Shown piece by piece: positions 52,188-64,000 of a stretch of DNA of 64,000 bases. How positions within the stretch are numbered: the stretch's first letter is position 1; every line of letters begins with the position of its first letter. Position numbers and translations under genes: made by a program. Under the pieces are notes generated by a model. That model saw nothing but the letters and a program-made list of their open reading frames with translations, had not been told where the DNA came from and made no database searches. Source of the stretch: Methylosinus sp. H3A (GTDB lineage Bacteria; Pseudomonadota; Alphaproteobacteria; Rhizobiales; Beijerinckiaceae); the NCBI RefSeq assembly GCF_015709455.1, contig NZ_JADNQW010000005.1:2472501-2536500 (forward strand), read 5' to 3'.

Positions 52188-52317
52188 TGGTTCATCCTCG
52201 CTTCGCGCCGGGCGGCCTCGAGCGGGCCGCGACGCGGGTGATGAACAATGAGTAAGCGATTATACTTAATTGTTACTTAATGCGCCCCGCTGCGGCCCAG
52301 CGGCGGGGCGCATCGCG

Positions 52318-52869
52318 TCAGATCAAGTTGAAGACGCGGACCAGCAACGGCGACAGGATCAGCAGCATGAAGCCGATATAGATCGCCGAGAGCGCGAAGG
52401 CCGGGATGAAGCGCAGCGAGGCGTGGCGGAAGATCCACAGGAAGACGGTGAATTTCCACATCACTAGCGGGAACAGCACAAAGCCGACGAGCTTGGCGGC
52501 CGGCAGCGGCGGCGGGAATATCTGCGCGACGAACAATGACAGCACCATGGAGACGACGGCGATGATCGCGCCCGTGGCGGCCAGGGCGACGAGCGTCTGC
52601 TGGAAGCGGTCGCGCGCTCCGGCGAGGAACAGCGCGCCGAATGTCACCGCGGCCAGCAGGCCGGCGCTCAGCAGGCCGTAGACGAGCGACGGAAGAATGT
52701 CGCCGTTCACCAATTGGCCGCCTGCTTCCGCGGCGGCATAGGCGCCGAGGCTGATCCACAGCGCCAGCCGGGAATCGGGCATGGCGGTCGGCCCGACCTC
52801 GAGCTTGATGAGGTCGAGGAGCGCCTTCGGCGTCGGCGGCAGGCTGATGGACGGCGGCGAGATCGACAT
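52318..52869 (-). CDS. Yip1-like four- to five-helix membrane protein
   Basis: A 183-residue membrane protein. The N-terminal PPTPKALLDLIKLEVGPTAMPDSRLALW is followed by about five hydrophobic helices, with LFPLVMWKFTVFLWIFRHASLRFIPAF near the C-terminus. The pattern fits the Yip1/DUF1282 group. The function in bacteria is unknown. It stands alone between the barrel protein and the glycosyltransferase. Confidence 0.6.
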   Translation of the reverse strand: MSISPPSISLPPTPKALLDLIKLEVGPTAMPDSRLALWISLGAYAAAEAGGQLVNGDILPSLVYGLLSAGLLAAVTFGALFLAGARDRFQQTLVALAATGAIIAVVSMVLSLFVAQIFPPPLPAAKLVGFVLFPLVMWKFTVFLWIFRHASLRFIPAFALSAIYIGFMLLILSPLLVRVFNLI

Positions 52870-53059
52870 TTGACGGCCTATCGGGTTGGAGCCTCGTCAC
52901 GGCAGGCGCGACTCGCGCCCCCGCTGCACACAAAAGCGGCGAAGCCTGCGGTTCGAGAGAGCCGCAGGCGCCGCCGCCGCAGCCGCGTCTCTATCATGCT
53001 TTCGGGCGCGGCGGAACAACGAGCCGCAGGAGCCGAGCAAGAGGCCGGCAGGATGCGGT

Positions 53060-54471
53060 TCAGGGCAGCCTCTGGCTCCAATCCTCCGTCGCGATCACCT
53101 GCGCGACGCGATGCGCCGCCTCCGCCCAGGAGGCGCGGCTGACTTGGGACGGATCGGCCGAGACGCGGCCGTCCAGAAAATCCGCGATCCGCTCCGCCAA
53201 GGCCTGCGGATCATTGACTCGGAAATAGACCGCGCCCGCGCCGCCGACCTCCCGGAACACGGGGATATCGCTGCAGATCACCGGCCGGCCGCGACGCGCG
53301 GCCTCGGAGATGGGCAGACCGAATCCTTCGGCGTAGGAGGGGACCAGCGCCGCCGCGCTCTCGTCATAGAGAAAGGCGAGCTCGGCGTCGCCGACATCGT
53401 CGAACCAGAAGAGACGCCGCCCGAATTCGGCATGGCCGCGAATTTCGGCGACGATCGCCTCCTCGAACCAGCCGCGCCGCCCGACGAAGACGAGCCGCGC
53501 GTCGCGGCCCGCGCGCCAGAGCGCGTCGAAAGCTCGGAGCGCGACGCGATGGCCCTTGCGCGGCTCCAATGTCCCGACGCTCAGAAACATCGCGCCGCCG
53601 GCGGCCGCCGCGGCGATCTCCGGGCGGGGCGCGGCCGGCGCGGCCTCGGTTATGTCCGAGCCGCAATGGAACCAGCCGATCGCGAGACCCGGCCGATGCG
53701 GCGCGCCGGCCTTGGCCACGAACTCGGCGAGCTGCTCGGCGACAGTGCGCGAAATGGCCAGAAATGCGTCGCTCTCGACGAGCGCCCGTCGCAGCCAGGC
53801 CTCGTAGCGCGGCGGCGTCACCTCATGGCAGGCGTGCGGATAGAGGACCGGGATGAGGTCGAAGACGCAGGTGACGATCTCGCCGCCGCCGGCGCGGATG
53901 CGCGCGAAGATCGGCTGGAACTCCTCGAAAGCGTTCCAGCTGTCCGAGAGCATGAAGAAGCGATCGCCGGGCGCGATCTCGATCTCCCGATCAGGGCCGG
54001 CCGGCTCGCCACCGAGCGCCGCGACAAAGGCTTCGCAAGTGAACAGCCGCCCGCCCTCGCAGCGCACGGCGACGGCCGGGATGGGCAGCGCGTCGTCGCG
54101 ATAGAGCGCCTGCGTAATCTTTTTGACGACGCGCTGTATGCCGGTTCCGGCGTCATGTCGCGCAGTAGCCGTCACATCGACGAGCAATCGTCGCGCCCGC
54201 GTCGTCGGATGCGTCGCGGGTGGCGTCTCCATCGCCGACGGCTCGAGCGCCGGAGCGGCCGCATCGCGGGAGAGGCGTCGAAGGACCGGCGAGACGGCGT
54301 CGACGAGCGCCGCCTCGAAGCGGCGAAGCGGCCGGAAGATCAGCCAGGCGGCCGAATAGACGTTTTTTTCCCGCTCATGAACGAGATGCAGCAGCTCCGC
54401 CCGGAGATAGTCGAGCTGATGCTCGAGGAGGCGGACCCGCTCCTCCAAACGTCGCTCGCGGTCGCTTTCGG

Positions 54472-54475
<4 letters not shown>
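53060..54475 (-). CDS. Glycosyltransferase family 4 with N-terminal coiled coil
   Basis: A 471-residue GT-B enzyme. The first 60 residues form a charged helix (RERRLEERVRLLEHQLDYLRAELLHLVHERE). The catalytic part has LLVDVTATARHDAGTGIQRVVKKI, MFLSVGTLEPRKGHRVAL and the EX7E site PSYAEGFGLPISEAARRGRPVICSD. GTG 54475 overlaps the rmd stop (GTGA). Coupling to gmd and rmd suggests that it uses GDP-D-rhamnose, or builds an oligosaccharide that contains it; this is inferred. Confidence 0.85.
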
Positions 54476-56711
<2,236 letters not shown>

Positions 56712-56751
56712 TCATGGTAGCGGATCGCGAGCAGCGGAAAAGGCGAAAAAA

Positions 56752-58044
56752 ATGGCGCGAGCGGAAGCAGTCGTGACGGGGGAGCGGGAGTTGGGCGATC
56801 TGATGGCCGAGCTCGGCCGCAGCGCCCGGCAGGCGGCGCGGGCGGTCGCGCTGGCTCCGGCCGAGGTCAAGAATGCGGCTTTGCGCGCGGCGGCGTCGGA
56901 ATTGCGTCGGCGCGCGCCGGCTCTGCTCGCCGCCAATGCGCTCGATGTGGCGGAGGCGAGAGGCCGCGGAACGGTCGCCTCCTACCTCGATCGGCTGACG
57001 CTCGACGACCAGCGCGTCGAGGCGATGGCCCGCGGCCTCGAGGAGATCGCCGATCTGCCCGATCCCGTCGGCCGTCTGCTCGCCTCCTTCGAGCGGCCGA
57101 ACGGTCTGCTCATCGAACGCGTCGCGACGCCGCTGGGCGTCATCGGCGTCATTTATGAGAGCCGGCCCAATGTCACCGCCGACGCCGGCGCCCTCTGCCT
57201 CAAGGCCGGCAACGCCGCCATATTGCGCGGCGGCTCGGAGAGCCTGCGCTCCTCGCGCGCGATCCATGAATGTCTCGTCGCCGGTCTCGTCGCGGCGGGT
57301 CTGCCGGAGGCGGCGATCTCACTCGTGCCCATCGCCGACCGCGCCGCCGTCGGCGCCATGCTCGCCGGGCTCGACGGCAATATCGACGTCATCGTGCCGC
57401 GCGGCGGCAAGAGCCTCGTCGCGCGCGTGCAGCATGAGGCGCGCGTGCCGGTTTTCGCGCATCTCGAGGGCATTGTTCATGTCTTCGTCCATGCGGAAGC
57501 GGATCTCGACATGGCGAGACGCATCTTGCTCAACGCCAAGCTGCGCCGCACCGGCGTTTGCGGCGCCGCCGAGACGCTGCTGGTCGATCGCGCCTGTGCC
57601 GCCACACATCTGTCGCCGCTGGTGAAGATGCTGCTCGACGCCGGCTGTGAAGTGCGCGGCGACGACGCCGCGCAGGCGGCCGACGCGCGCGTGCTGCCGG
57701 CGAGCGAGGAGGATTGGCGCGCCGAATATCTCGACGCCATCATCGCCGTGCGCGTCGTCGACGGGCTCGAGGCGGCGATCGCGCATATTGAAACCTACGG
57801 CTCGCATCACACCGATTGCATCATCACGCAGAACGAGGATGTGGCGCGGCGCTTCATGGCCGAGGTGGATTCGGCGATCGTGCTGCACAACGCCTCGACG
57901 CAATTCGCCGATGGCGGCGAGTTCGGCTTCGGCGCCGAGATCGGCATAGCGACGGGCCGCATGCATGCGCGCGGGCCGGTCGGCGTCGAGCAGCTGACGT
58001 CGTTCAAATATCGCGTGCATGGCGCCGGGCAGGTGAGGGGATGA
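56752..58044 (+). CDS. proA: Gamma-glutamyl phosphate reductase
   Basis: A 430-residue NADPH-dependent enzyme of proline synthesis. It has [41 protein letters not shown] blocks and the catalytic Cys in [18 protein letters not shown]. The C-terminal [23 protein letters not shown] and [23 protein letters not shown] are also typical. ATG 56752 has GAAAAGGCG upstream. proB is not next to it. A composite repeat follows the stop. Confidence 0.95.
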   Translation: MARAEAVVTGERELGDLMAELGRSARQAARAVALAPAEVKNAALRAAASELRRRAPALLAANALDVAEARGRGTVASYLDRLTLDDQRVEAMARGLEEIADLPDPVGRLLASFERPNGLLIERVATPLGVIGVIYESRPNVTADAGALCLKAGNAAILRGGSESLRSSRAIHECLVAGLVAAGLPEAAISLVPIADRAAVGAMLAGLDGNIDVIVPRGGKSLVARVQHEARVPVFAHLEGIVHVFVHAEADLDMARRILLNAKLRRTGVCGAAETLLVDRACAATHLSPLVKMLLDAGCEVRGDDAAQAADARVLPASEEDWRAEYLDAIIAVRVVDGLEAAIAHIETYGSHHTDCIITQNEDVARRFMAEVDSAIVLHNASTQFADGGEFGFGAEIGIATGRMHARGPVGVEQLTSFKYRVHGAGQVRG

Positions 58045-58067
58045 GCGCGCGATCTTCGTGCGCGCAT

Positions 58068-58234
58068 CCTTCTCCCGCTTGCGGGAGAAGGCAGCCTCGC
58101 GAAGCGAGGTCGGATGAGGGCCCCGGCGATTATCGCGATCGTCGGCGGCAATTCGGTTCGTATGCCGAAAACCGCGGCGGCCCTCATCCGACCCGGCTTC
58201 GCCGGGCCACCTTCTCCCGTAAACGGGAGAAGGG
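58068..58234. repeat. Composite inverted repeat, copy 1 (proA-nadD gap)
   Basis: Two inverted units face each other. Each has a CCTTCTCCC/GGGAGAAGG hairpin, a second small hairpin (CCTCGCGAAGCGAGG or CCCGGCTTCGCCGGG) and the shared arm GGTCGGATGAGGG / CCCTCATCCGACC. About 60 bases of unrelated sequence lie between the units. Confidence 0.85.
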
Positions 58235-58258
58235 GCGCGAACATTCGAAGATCGCGCG

Positions 58259-58894
58259 ATGATCCGCCTGCCGCCCCATGCGCCGGGGATGCGGATCGGC
58301 CTCTTCGGCGGCTCCTTCGATCCGCCGCACGAGGGGCACGCCCATGTCTCGCAAGTCGCGCTGCGGCGGCTCGCGCTCGATCGGCTCTGGTGGCTGGTGA
58401 CGCCCGGCAATCCGCTGAAGCAGACCGCCGGCCTCGCTTCGCTCGCGCAGCGCATCGCAGCGGCGAGAAAGCTCGCCCGTGATCCGCGCATCCTCGTCAC
58501 CGGCCTCGAGGCGGAGATCGGCGCGCGCTACACCGCCGATACGCTGCGCTTCCTGCATCGGCGCTGTCCGCATGTGCGTTTCGTCTGGATCATGGGCGCG
58601 GATAATCTGTTGCAATTCGACCGCTGGCGCGATTGGGAGGAGATTGCGCGGACGACGCCCATCGCCATCGTCGATCGGCCGGGCGCGACCTTCCGGGCGA
58701 TGTCCGCCAAGGCGGCGCAGCGCTTTTCTCGCGCGCGCCTGCCAGAGCGCGCGGCGCCGTTGCTCGCAGACGCCGCGCCGCCCGCTTTCGTCTATCTGCA
58801 CGCACCGCGCGTCGCGCAGTCTTCCACCGCGCTGCGCAGCGCGAAATTATTTGCCGGCGCTGCGGCGCTGCCACCAGAGCAGGGCGGCCCCTAG
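58259..58894 (+). CDS. nadD: Nicotinate-nucleotide adenylyltransferase
   Basis: A 211-residue nucleotidyltransferase of NAD synthesis. The N-terminal RIGLFGGSFDPPHEGHAHVS carries the HxGH site, with WWLVTPGNPLKQ, RFVWIMGADNLLQFDRWRDW and the C-terminal SSTALRSAK. ATG 58289 is an alternative start. The last 48 bases overlap the 3' end of a convergent small gene. rsfS and rlmH, which often follow nadD in Rhizobiales, are absent here. Confidence 0.92.
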   Translation: MIRLPPHAPGMRIGLFGGSFDPPHEGHAHVSQVALRRLALDRLWWLVTPGNPLKQTAGLASLAQRIAAARKLARDPRILVTGLEAEIGARYTADTLRFLHRRCPHVRFVWIMGADNLLQFDRWRDWEEIARTTPIAIVDRPGATFRAMSAKAAQRFSRARLPERAAPLLADAAPPAFVYLHAPRVAQSSTALRSAKLFAGAAALPPEQGGP

Positions 58895-59110
58895 GCCGAT
58901 CATCGGCACGACGACCAGCACATAGGTCCAGACCGTGCCTTCGTCATAAGGGTGACTGTCGTAATAGCCGAACTCGACCGCCTGCTGATACGGGTTGCGG
59001 AAGAAGAAGGTGACGAACACCCACATGGCGAGGATGACCGCCGTGAAGAACATCAGCTGACGGCTGGCCAGGAAGCGCGGAATGCGGTCCTTCGGGGGCT
59101 CTTCGGTCAT
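58847..59110 (-). CDS. Small two-helix membrane protein overlapping nadD
   Basis: An 87-residue protein with a charged N-terminus (MTEEPPKDRIPRFLASRQ), two membrane helices (LMFFTAVILAMWVFVTFFF and WTYVLVVVPMIGLGAALLWW) and a loop EFGYYDSHPYDEGTV. The amino acid composition is that of a real protein rather than an antisense shadow. GAGAGGAGCG precedes ATG 59110. It shares 48 bases tail-to-tail with nadD. No family is recognised. Confidence 0.7.
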   Translation of the reverse strand: MTEEPPKDRIPRFLASRQLMFFTAVILAMWVFVTFFFRNPYQQAVEFGYYDSHPYDEGTVWTYVLVVVPMIGLGAALLWWQRRSAGK

Positions 59111-59160
59111 AGGCGGCGCTCCTCTCCCATTGTTGTTTTCAGCGCTCGTCGTGCGCGGTT

Positions 59161-59321
59161 CCTTCTCCCACTCGTGGGAGAAGGTGGCCTCGCGAAGCGA
59201 GGTCGGATGAGGGTCCGTCGCGGTTCGCGGACACTGTCGTCAACGCGGCGTCTTTCGCGCTGGGCGGGGCCCTCATCCGACCCGGCTTCGCCGGGCCACC
59301 TTCTCCCGGAACGGGAGAAGG
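59161..59321. repeat. Composite inverted repeat, copy 2 (upstream of small gene and after rimO)
   Basis: This has the same layout as the copy at 58068, with almost identical arms (TGGCCTCGCGAAGCGAGG then TCGGATGAGGG, and GGCCCTCATCCGACC then CGGCTTCGCCGGG) but a different spacer of about 60 bases. The two copies are about 1.1 kb apart and in the same orientation. Confidence 0.85.
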
Positions 59322-59351
59322 AGACGCGCGGCGCGGCTTCGCCTTCATATA

Positions 59352-60710
59352 TCACACCGCTGCGCCGTAGAGATCATAGGCGTCGGCGCGGTCGATCTTC
59401 ACCGTCACAATGTCGCCGGCGCGCAGCGGACGGCGCGAAGAGATATGCACCGTTCCGTCGATCTGCGGCGCGTCCGATTTGCTGCGTCCGCGCGCGAGGC
59501 CTGTCGCGCCGCCGCCCGGCTCGTCCACCAGAACCTGCAGGCGCTTGCCGATCTTGCGCTTCAGCAGGCGGGCGCTCACCTTCTGCTGGCGCTCCATGAA
59601 GCGCTTCCAGCGCTGGTCCTTCACCTCGGGCGCTATGGCGTCGAGCGGCAGATCATTGGCGGGCGCGCCGGCCACGGGCTCGTAGCGGAAGGCGCCGGCG
59701 CGGTCGATTTCCGCCTCCTCCAGCCAATCGAGCAGATAGGCGAAATCCTCCTCCGTCTCGCCGGGGAAGCCGACGATGAAAGTGGAGCGCAGCGCGAGAT
59801 CGGGGCAGATGCGCCGCCACGCCTTTATCCGCTCCAGCGTCTTTTCCTCATTGGCGGGGCGCTTCATCGCCTTCAGCACGGAAGGGGCGGCGTGCTGAAA
59901 AGGAATGTCGAGATAGGGCAGGATATTGCCCTGCGCCATCAGCTCGACGACCTCGTCCACATGCGGATAGGGATAGACATAATGTAGCCGCACCCAGGCC
60001 CCGAGTGAGCCGAGTTCCTTTGTGAGATCGAGGAAGCGCGCGCGCACGGCGCGGTCGCCCCATTGGCTCTCGGAATAGCGCAGATCACGGCCATAGGCGC
60101 TGGTGTCCTGCGAGATGACGAGCAGCTCCTTGACGCCCGCCTTCACCAGCCGCTCGGCCTCGCGCAGCACCTCGCCCGCAGGCCGCGAGGCCAGCGAGCC
60201 GCGCAAATGCGGAATGATGCAGAAGGAGCAGCTATTGTCGCAGCCTTCCGAGATTTTGAGATAGGCGTAATGGCGCGGCGTGAGCTTGACGCCCTGCTCG
60301 GGCACGAGATCGAGAAACGGGTCATGGCTCGGCGCGGCGACGGCGTGGACGGCCTCGACCACGCTCTCATAGGCCTGCGGGCCGGTGATCGCGAGAACGT
60401 CGGGGAAGCGCTCGGTGATCGCCTGCGGTTCGGCGCCCATGCAGCCGGTGACGACGACCTTGCCATTCTCCTTCAGCGCCGCGCCGATCGCCTCCAGCGA
60501 TTCTGCCTTGGCGCTGTCCAGAAAGCCGCAGGTGTTCACCACTACGACATCGGCCCCCGCATGGGTGCGGGTGAGTTCATAGCCCTCGGCGCGCAGGCGC
60601 GTGAGAATGCGCTCGCTGTCGACGAGCGCCTTGGGGCAGCCGAGCGAGACGAAGGAGACGCGCGGCGCTTCTTTGGCCGGCGCGGGCGGATCGGCGGGGA
60701 CGTTCTGCAT
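59352..60710 (-). CDS. rimO: Ribosomal protein S12 methylthiotransferase
   Basis: A 452-residue radical SAM methylthiotransferase that modifies an Asp of ribosomal protein S12. The N-terminal cluster cysteines are in [23 protein letters not shown] and VTGCMGAEP; the radical SAM CxxxCxxC is in [18 protein letters not shown]. The C-terminal TRAM domain includes [26 protein letters not shown] 60710 is used; a short arginine-rich upstream extension is unlikely. Confidence 0.94.
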   Translation of the reverse strand: MQNVPADPPAPAKEAPRVSFVSLGCPKALVDSERILTRLRAEGYELTRTHAGADVVVVNTCGFLDSAKAESLEAIGAALKENGKVVVTGCMGAEPQAITERFPDVLAITGPQAYESVVEAVHAVAAPSHDPFLDLVPEQGVKLTPRHYAYLKISEGCDNSCSFCIIPHLRGSLASRPAGEVLREAERLVKAGVKELLVISQDTSAYGRDLRYSESQWGDRAVRARFLDLTKELGSLGAWVRLHYVYPYPHVDEVVELMAQGNILPYLDIPFQHAAPSVLKAMKRPANEEKTLERIKAWRRICPDLALRSTFIVGFPGETEEDFAYLLDWLEEAEIDRAGAFRYEPVAGAPANDLPLDAIAPEVKDQRWKRFMERQQKVSARLLKRKIGKRLQVLVDEPGGGATGLARGRSKSDAPQIDGTVHISSRRPLRAGDIVTVKIDRADAYDLYGAAV

Positions 60711-60942
60711 GGCCGCAGGCTTGCCATGGCGCGCGCGCCATGGCAATCGCGCGCGGATCGAAACGAGAACTCGGCGCAGCTCGCCAAAACGCGAGCCGAG
60801 CCGGCGCGAGCCCGGCCAAACTCGAGCTCGGCTTGGGGATTAACGAGTTTTAAGGTTCGCGCCTCGCCAATCCCTGCTAGGCATGAGGTTCATGCGGCGG
60901 CGTCCCCGCCGCCCCCGGTCAAAAGAAAGAGGCTGCACGCCG

Positions 60943-61920
60943 TTGCTCAGAACCGTCATACTCGGAACCGGATCCTACGCCCCCGCGAAGGTTCTGACCA
61001 ACGCCGACCTCGAGAAAATGGTCGCGACCAATGGGGCCTGGATCGTCAGCCGCACCGGGATCGAGGAGCGCCGCATCGCCGCGCCGGGCGAATCCACCTC
61101 CGATTTGGCCGCCGCTGCGGCGAAAAACGCGCTGGAGCTGGCTGGCGTCGATCCGCGCGAGCTGGATCTCATCATCGTCGCCACAGTGACCGGCGACGCC
61201 CAGACGCCCGCCTGCGCAGCCTTTCTGCAGGCCAAGATCGGGGCCGAGAACGCTTTCGCCTTCGATGTCTCGGCCGCCTGCGCCGGCTCGCTCTATGCGC
61301 TCTCCATCGCCGATCAGTTCATCAAGACCGGCAAGGTTCGACGCGCGCTCGTGGTCGGGGCGGAGACTTTGAGCCGCGTCGTCGATTGGACGAATCGCGA
61401 GACTTGCGTGCTGTTCGGCGACGCCGCCGGCGCCATGGTGCTCGGTCCGGGTGAGGAGGAAGGCCGCGGCCTGCTCTCCACCAGTCTGCGCACCGATGGG
61501 ACCATGACCAGCATTCTCGGCATTCCGCGCGCCTATGATCCGCGTCAGGACGGGCCGACGCCGGGGGAGGCGCATAAGATCAAGATGCGCGGCCGCGAGG
61601 TCTATAAGGTCGCGCTGCGCCTATTGCCGGAAATCGTCACCGAGGCGCTGGCCATGGCCGGCCTCGAGGCGAAGGATGTCGATCACGTCATCGCGCATCA
61701 GGCCAATGCCCGCATCATAGAGGCGTCGCTGGCGTCGCTCGGCGTGCCGCTCGAGAAATGCTGGATGAATATTTCCCGCTTCGGCAACACGTCGAGCGCC
61801 TCCATGCCGATCACTCTGGACGAGGCCAATCGCGCCGGCCGGCTGAAGAAAGGCGATGTGATCGCCATGATGGCGATCGGCGCCGGAATGACCTGGGGCG
61901 GCGCGGTGCTGCGCTGGTGA
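60943..61920 (+). CDS. fabH: Beta-ketoacyl-ACP synthase III
   Basis: A 325-residue condensing enzyme starting fatty acid synthesis from acetyl-CoA and malonyl-ACP. The catalytic triad is present: Cys in DVSAACAGSLYAL, His in VIAHQANARIIEAS and Asn in NISRFGNTSSASMP. TTG 60943 follows AAGAGG by 10 bases and gives the normal N-terminus LRTVILGTGSYAPAKVLTN. The usual plsX and ihfA neighbours are missing, so it may be a second copy or a relocated gene. Confidence 0.92.
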   Translation: MLRTVILGTGSYAPAKVLTNADLEKMVATNGAWIVSRTGIEERRIAAPGESTSDLAAAAAKNALELAGVDPRELDLIIVATVTGDAQTPACAAFLQAKIGAENAFAFDVSAACAGSLYALSIADQFIKTGKVRRALVVGAETLSRVVDWTNRETCVLFGDAAGAMVLGPGEEEGRGLLSTSLRTDGTMTSILGIPRAYDPRQDGPTPGEAHKIKMRGREVYKVALRLLPEIVTEALAMAGLEAKDVDHVIAHQANARIIEASLASLGVPLEKCWMNISRFGNTSSASMPITLDEANRAGRLKKGDVIAMMAIGAGMTWGGAVLRW

Positions 61921-61927
61921 GGCGCTT

Positions 61928-62584
61928 TCAGTAGAGGCCGGGAACGAGCCGGGCGGTGCGCGCGCGATAGGCCTCGTAAGTCGCGCCGAAATGGGAGGCG
62001 AGCAGCGCCTCCTCGGATTTCATGCGGGCGACGAGCGGCGGGATCGTCGCCGCTGCCAGCAGCAGGCCGACGATGGAGCGAAAGGCGAGCGCCCAGCCGA
62101 CGAAGCCGATGAGAAGGCCGAGATAGCTCGGATTGCGGATATGGGCGTAAACGCCGGTCGTCACCAGCTCGTGACCCGGCTGTATGGCGACGAGGCCGCT
62201 GAAGCGCCGCCCGAGCACGAACACCGGCCAGAGACGGACCACGCCGCCGATGACAGAGAGGATGACGCCGATCCAGCGCAGCCCGTCGCCGCCGATCGTG
62301 AGAATGTCGAGGCGATCCGTATAGGCGGGGAGGAAGGCGTCGAGCAGGCCGATCACGCCGAAAGCGGCGAGCACCCAGCGATTGCCGCGATCCTCGCGCT
62401 CTCCGGCGCCGAGATGGCCCTGCGAGAAAGCGGCGGCGACGGCGAGCGCCAGCGTGACGAGCGCCAGCGCGACGAGCGGCGGCTTTACGAGAAAGGCGGA
62501 AACCCCGCCCGCGCCCAGCGCCGCGACGCCGAGATAGGCGAGCGTGAAGAAGATGGCGGAAGCGGCCGTCGCGAGCTTTTTCAT
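61928..62584 (-). CDS. Isoprenylcysteine carboxyl methyltransferase-like membrane protein
   Basis: A 218-residue integral membrane protein with five or six helices. The C-terminal motif VTTGVYAHIRNPSYLGLLIGFVGWAL and the following EALLASHFGATYEAYRARTARLVPGLY are typical of the ICMT/PEMT-like family, which methylates lipids or isoprenoid groups with SAM. The start ATG shares one base with the stop of the flavoprotein gene (TAATG). The substrate is unknown. Confidence 0.78.
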   Translation of the reverse strand: MKKLATAASAIFFTLAYLGVAALGAGGVSAFLVKPPLVALALVTLALAVAAAFSQGHLGAGEREDRGNRWVLAAFGVIGLLDAFLPAYTDRLDILTIGGDGLRWIGVILSVIGGVVRLWPVFVLGRRFSGLVAIQPGHELVTTGVYAHIRNPSYLGLLIGFVGWALAFRSIVGLLLAAATIPPLVARMKSEEALLASHFGATYEAYRARTARLVPGLY

Positions 62585-64000
62585 TATTGGTCCTTCAGAG
62601 CCTGAAGCGCGGCGCGCCGGCCGGAGCCGACAGCGCTCTCCACGGATGGAGCGCCTTCGACATGTTGTCCGGCGAAAACCACGGGCCCCAGTGGCGCGCA
62701 GGCGATGCGCCGTGGCGCCTGGGCGCGGTCGAGCCTTCCGCTCGCGTCTCGCGTCGCGCCGAAGAGGAAGCCCGGCGGCGGCCGCAACATGCTGTGGCCC
62801 CAGCGATAGAGGAAGAGCGCGCGCACATCGCGATCGAAATCGAAATCCGCGCCGCGCATCAGCCGCGACAGATCGTTGCGGAGCGAGTCTTCGTAATCGG
62901 AAAAGGGCGTGTGCATCAGCTTCATGCGCGCTTCGGCGAGACCGTCGAGCGGCGCGTCGCAGCCGCCATAGAAGGTGAGCGTCGTTTGCCGCTCGGGATC
63001 GGCGCGCTTGTCGCTCATCCAATCGGCGACGATGTAATTGACGAAATGGCGTCCGCCCCACCAGCTCTGGCTATAGCCGAGACCGAGTTCCAGCAGCGGC
63101 GCAGCGCGGCGCAGCGTCACATTGGCGGTGACGATCGGCGCGGCATGGAACCCGCTCCAGGCCTCCTTGCGCGCGGCGTCGGAGACATGCGCGACGAGAT
63201 GGCGCGCGCTCTGCGCCGGCGCGGCGAGGATGATCTGCCTCGCAGAGACGCGGCGAAAACCGCCGTCCTTGAAATAGACGACGCTCGCGCCCGCGCGCGC
63301 GTTGGAGGATCGCGGATCGATCCGCAGCGCCGTGGCGTCGCATTCGATGCGCGGCGGCGTCTCGCTCTGTGTCAGAAAGCGCTGAGCGCGGCGTGCGATC
63401 TCCGAAGTTCCGCCCGGATAAGTGAAGAGGGCGCCGCGCGTGAATTCGCTCGACAGGAATGCGAGCGCGCTATGGGCGTTCACCTGTTCGGCGGTTCCGC
63501 CGAATGCGGTGAGCGTATAGGCGGTGAAGAATTGCGCGACGATCGGATCGCAGCGTAGTTGCTCGTCGAGGTAATGCCTCAGGCCGATAGTCGAGAGATC
63601 GTCGAGCGCCGGATCGCTCTCATCCGCCGGATCGGTGAGGCCTTTTTCGCCGAGCGCGCGGATCGCTTCACGCGCGCGGGCGAAGTCGGCGACAATGCGC
63701 GCGTCATAGGGAAGCTGGGCCAAGCCCTTTTCGAACGTGTCGATGTTCCAGCGACGGCCGGCGATGGCGCCGGGGGCGAATTCGTCGAAATAAAAGCTGC
63801 TCTCCGGGCCGGGGATGCTCTGCGCGCGCCAGTCGACTCGAAGCGCGCGATAGAATTGCGCGAGCCAATCGGCGGCGGGCGCGGCTCCATAGGCGCCTGC
63901 GGTGGAGGCGGGGCCGGGAAGCGGCGCGCCCTCGTCGCGGCCGGCGTTGCCGCCGAGACGGGAGGCGGCCTCGAGGATCGCCACGCGCGCGCGCGGCCGC
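62584..64000 (-). CDS. NAD/FAD-dependent amine oxidase-like protein, 5'-truncated
   Basis: At least 471 residues of a flavoprotein of the COG2907 type; the start lies beyond the right edge. The first visible residues ARVAILEAASRLGGNAGR are the end of the dinucleotide-binding fold. Later features are FLSSEFTRGALFTYPGGTSEIARRA, QIILAAPAQSARHLV and the FAD C-terminal motif GPVVFAGQHVEGAPSVESAVGSGRRAA. Such genes often sit with fatty-acid cyclopropane or lipid-modifying enzymes, which fits the coupled ICMT-like gene. Confidence 0.8.
   Translation of the reverse strand, partial: RPRARVAILEAASRLGGNAGRDEGAPLPGPASTAGAYGAAPAADWLAQFYRALRVDWRAQSIPGPESSFYFDEFAPGAIAGRRWNIDTFEKGLAQLPYDARIVADFARAREAIRALGEKGLTDPADESDPALDDLSTIGLRHYLDEQLRCDPIVAQFFTAYTLTAFGGTAEQVNAHSALAFLSSEFTRGALFTYPGGTSEIARRAQRFLTQSETPPRIECDATALRIDPRSSNARAGASVVYFKDGGFRRVSARQIILAAPAQSARHLVAHVSDAARKEAWSGFHAAPIVTANVTLRRAAPLLELGLGYSQSWWGGRHFVNYIVADWMSDKRADPERQTTLTFYGGCDAPLDGLAEARMKLMHTPFSDYEDSLRNDLSRLMRGADFDFDRDVRALFLYRWGHSMLRPPPGFLFGATRDASGRLDRAQAPRRIACAPLGPVVFAGQHVEGAPSVESAVGSGRRAALQALKDQ

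Overview
The window is GC-rich, gene-dense chromosomal DNA from an alphaproteobacterium, most likely a member of the Hyphomicrobiales (Rhizobiales). The evidence is a RcGTA-type gene transfer agent cluster, a FeuP/FeuQ-like two-component system, ExoR, an aerobic cobalamin pathway with cbtAB, and an sRNA carrying the MmgR/ar8 signature. A methylotroph or methanotroph of the Methylocystaceae would fit, but nothing here proves that: no methane, methanol or serine-cycle marker is present beyond serA and serC.

Region 1 (1-13563) is the right-hand part of a gene transfer agent (GTA) or GTA-derived element. It runs from a truncated prohead protease through capsid, head-tail connector, tail tube, a very short tape measure, the distal tail, hub, NlpC/P60 peptidase and the 1288-residue megatron. 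A DUF2793 tail fibre, a DUF4376 protein, an M15 endolysin and a holin-like protein follow. Terminase and portal genes would lie left of the window. No integrase, repressor or att site is seen.

Region 2 (13576-30486) is core genome. It holds a PepSY-like periplasmic protein with a PhoP/PhoQ-type pair (FeuNPQ-like), a lipoprotein, an SfnB-like flavoprotein, tRNA-Leu(TAA), a large membrane protein, gpt, a CinA-like protein, map-radC, an MFS exporter, rlmE with a BacA-like ABC transporter, accA and a YafK-type L,D-transpeptidase.

Region 3 (30612-44393) is cobalamin synthesis. Twelve genes on the minus strand (cbtB-cbtA-cobW-cobN-cobG-cobH-cobI-cobJ-cobL-cobE-cobM-cobB) are almost all joined by 1-4 base start/stop overlaps and sit behind one cobalamin riboswitch with a clear promoter. 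cobO is divergent. cobK and cobF are not in the cluster. Several cob genes carry palindromic repeat elements read in frame. cobB has no ATG, GTG or TTG start and appears to begin at a CTG behind a perfect Shine-Dalgarno sequence. An MmgR-like sRNA gene sits tail-to-tail with cobB, and its terminator lies inside the cobB 3' end.

Region 4 (44452-64000) holds a secreted protein with 17 consecutive histidines beside an NRAMP metal transporter, exoR, a 60-residue membrane protein, serA, and serC with a structured leader. An outer-membrane barrel, a Yip1-like protein and a GDP-rhamnose operon (gmd, rmd, glycosyltransferase) come next. The last part is proA and nadD with two copies of a composite inverted repeat, a small membrane protein overlapping nadD tail-to-tail, rimO, fabH, an ICMT-like methyltransferase and a truncated flavin amine oxidase-like gene.
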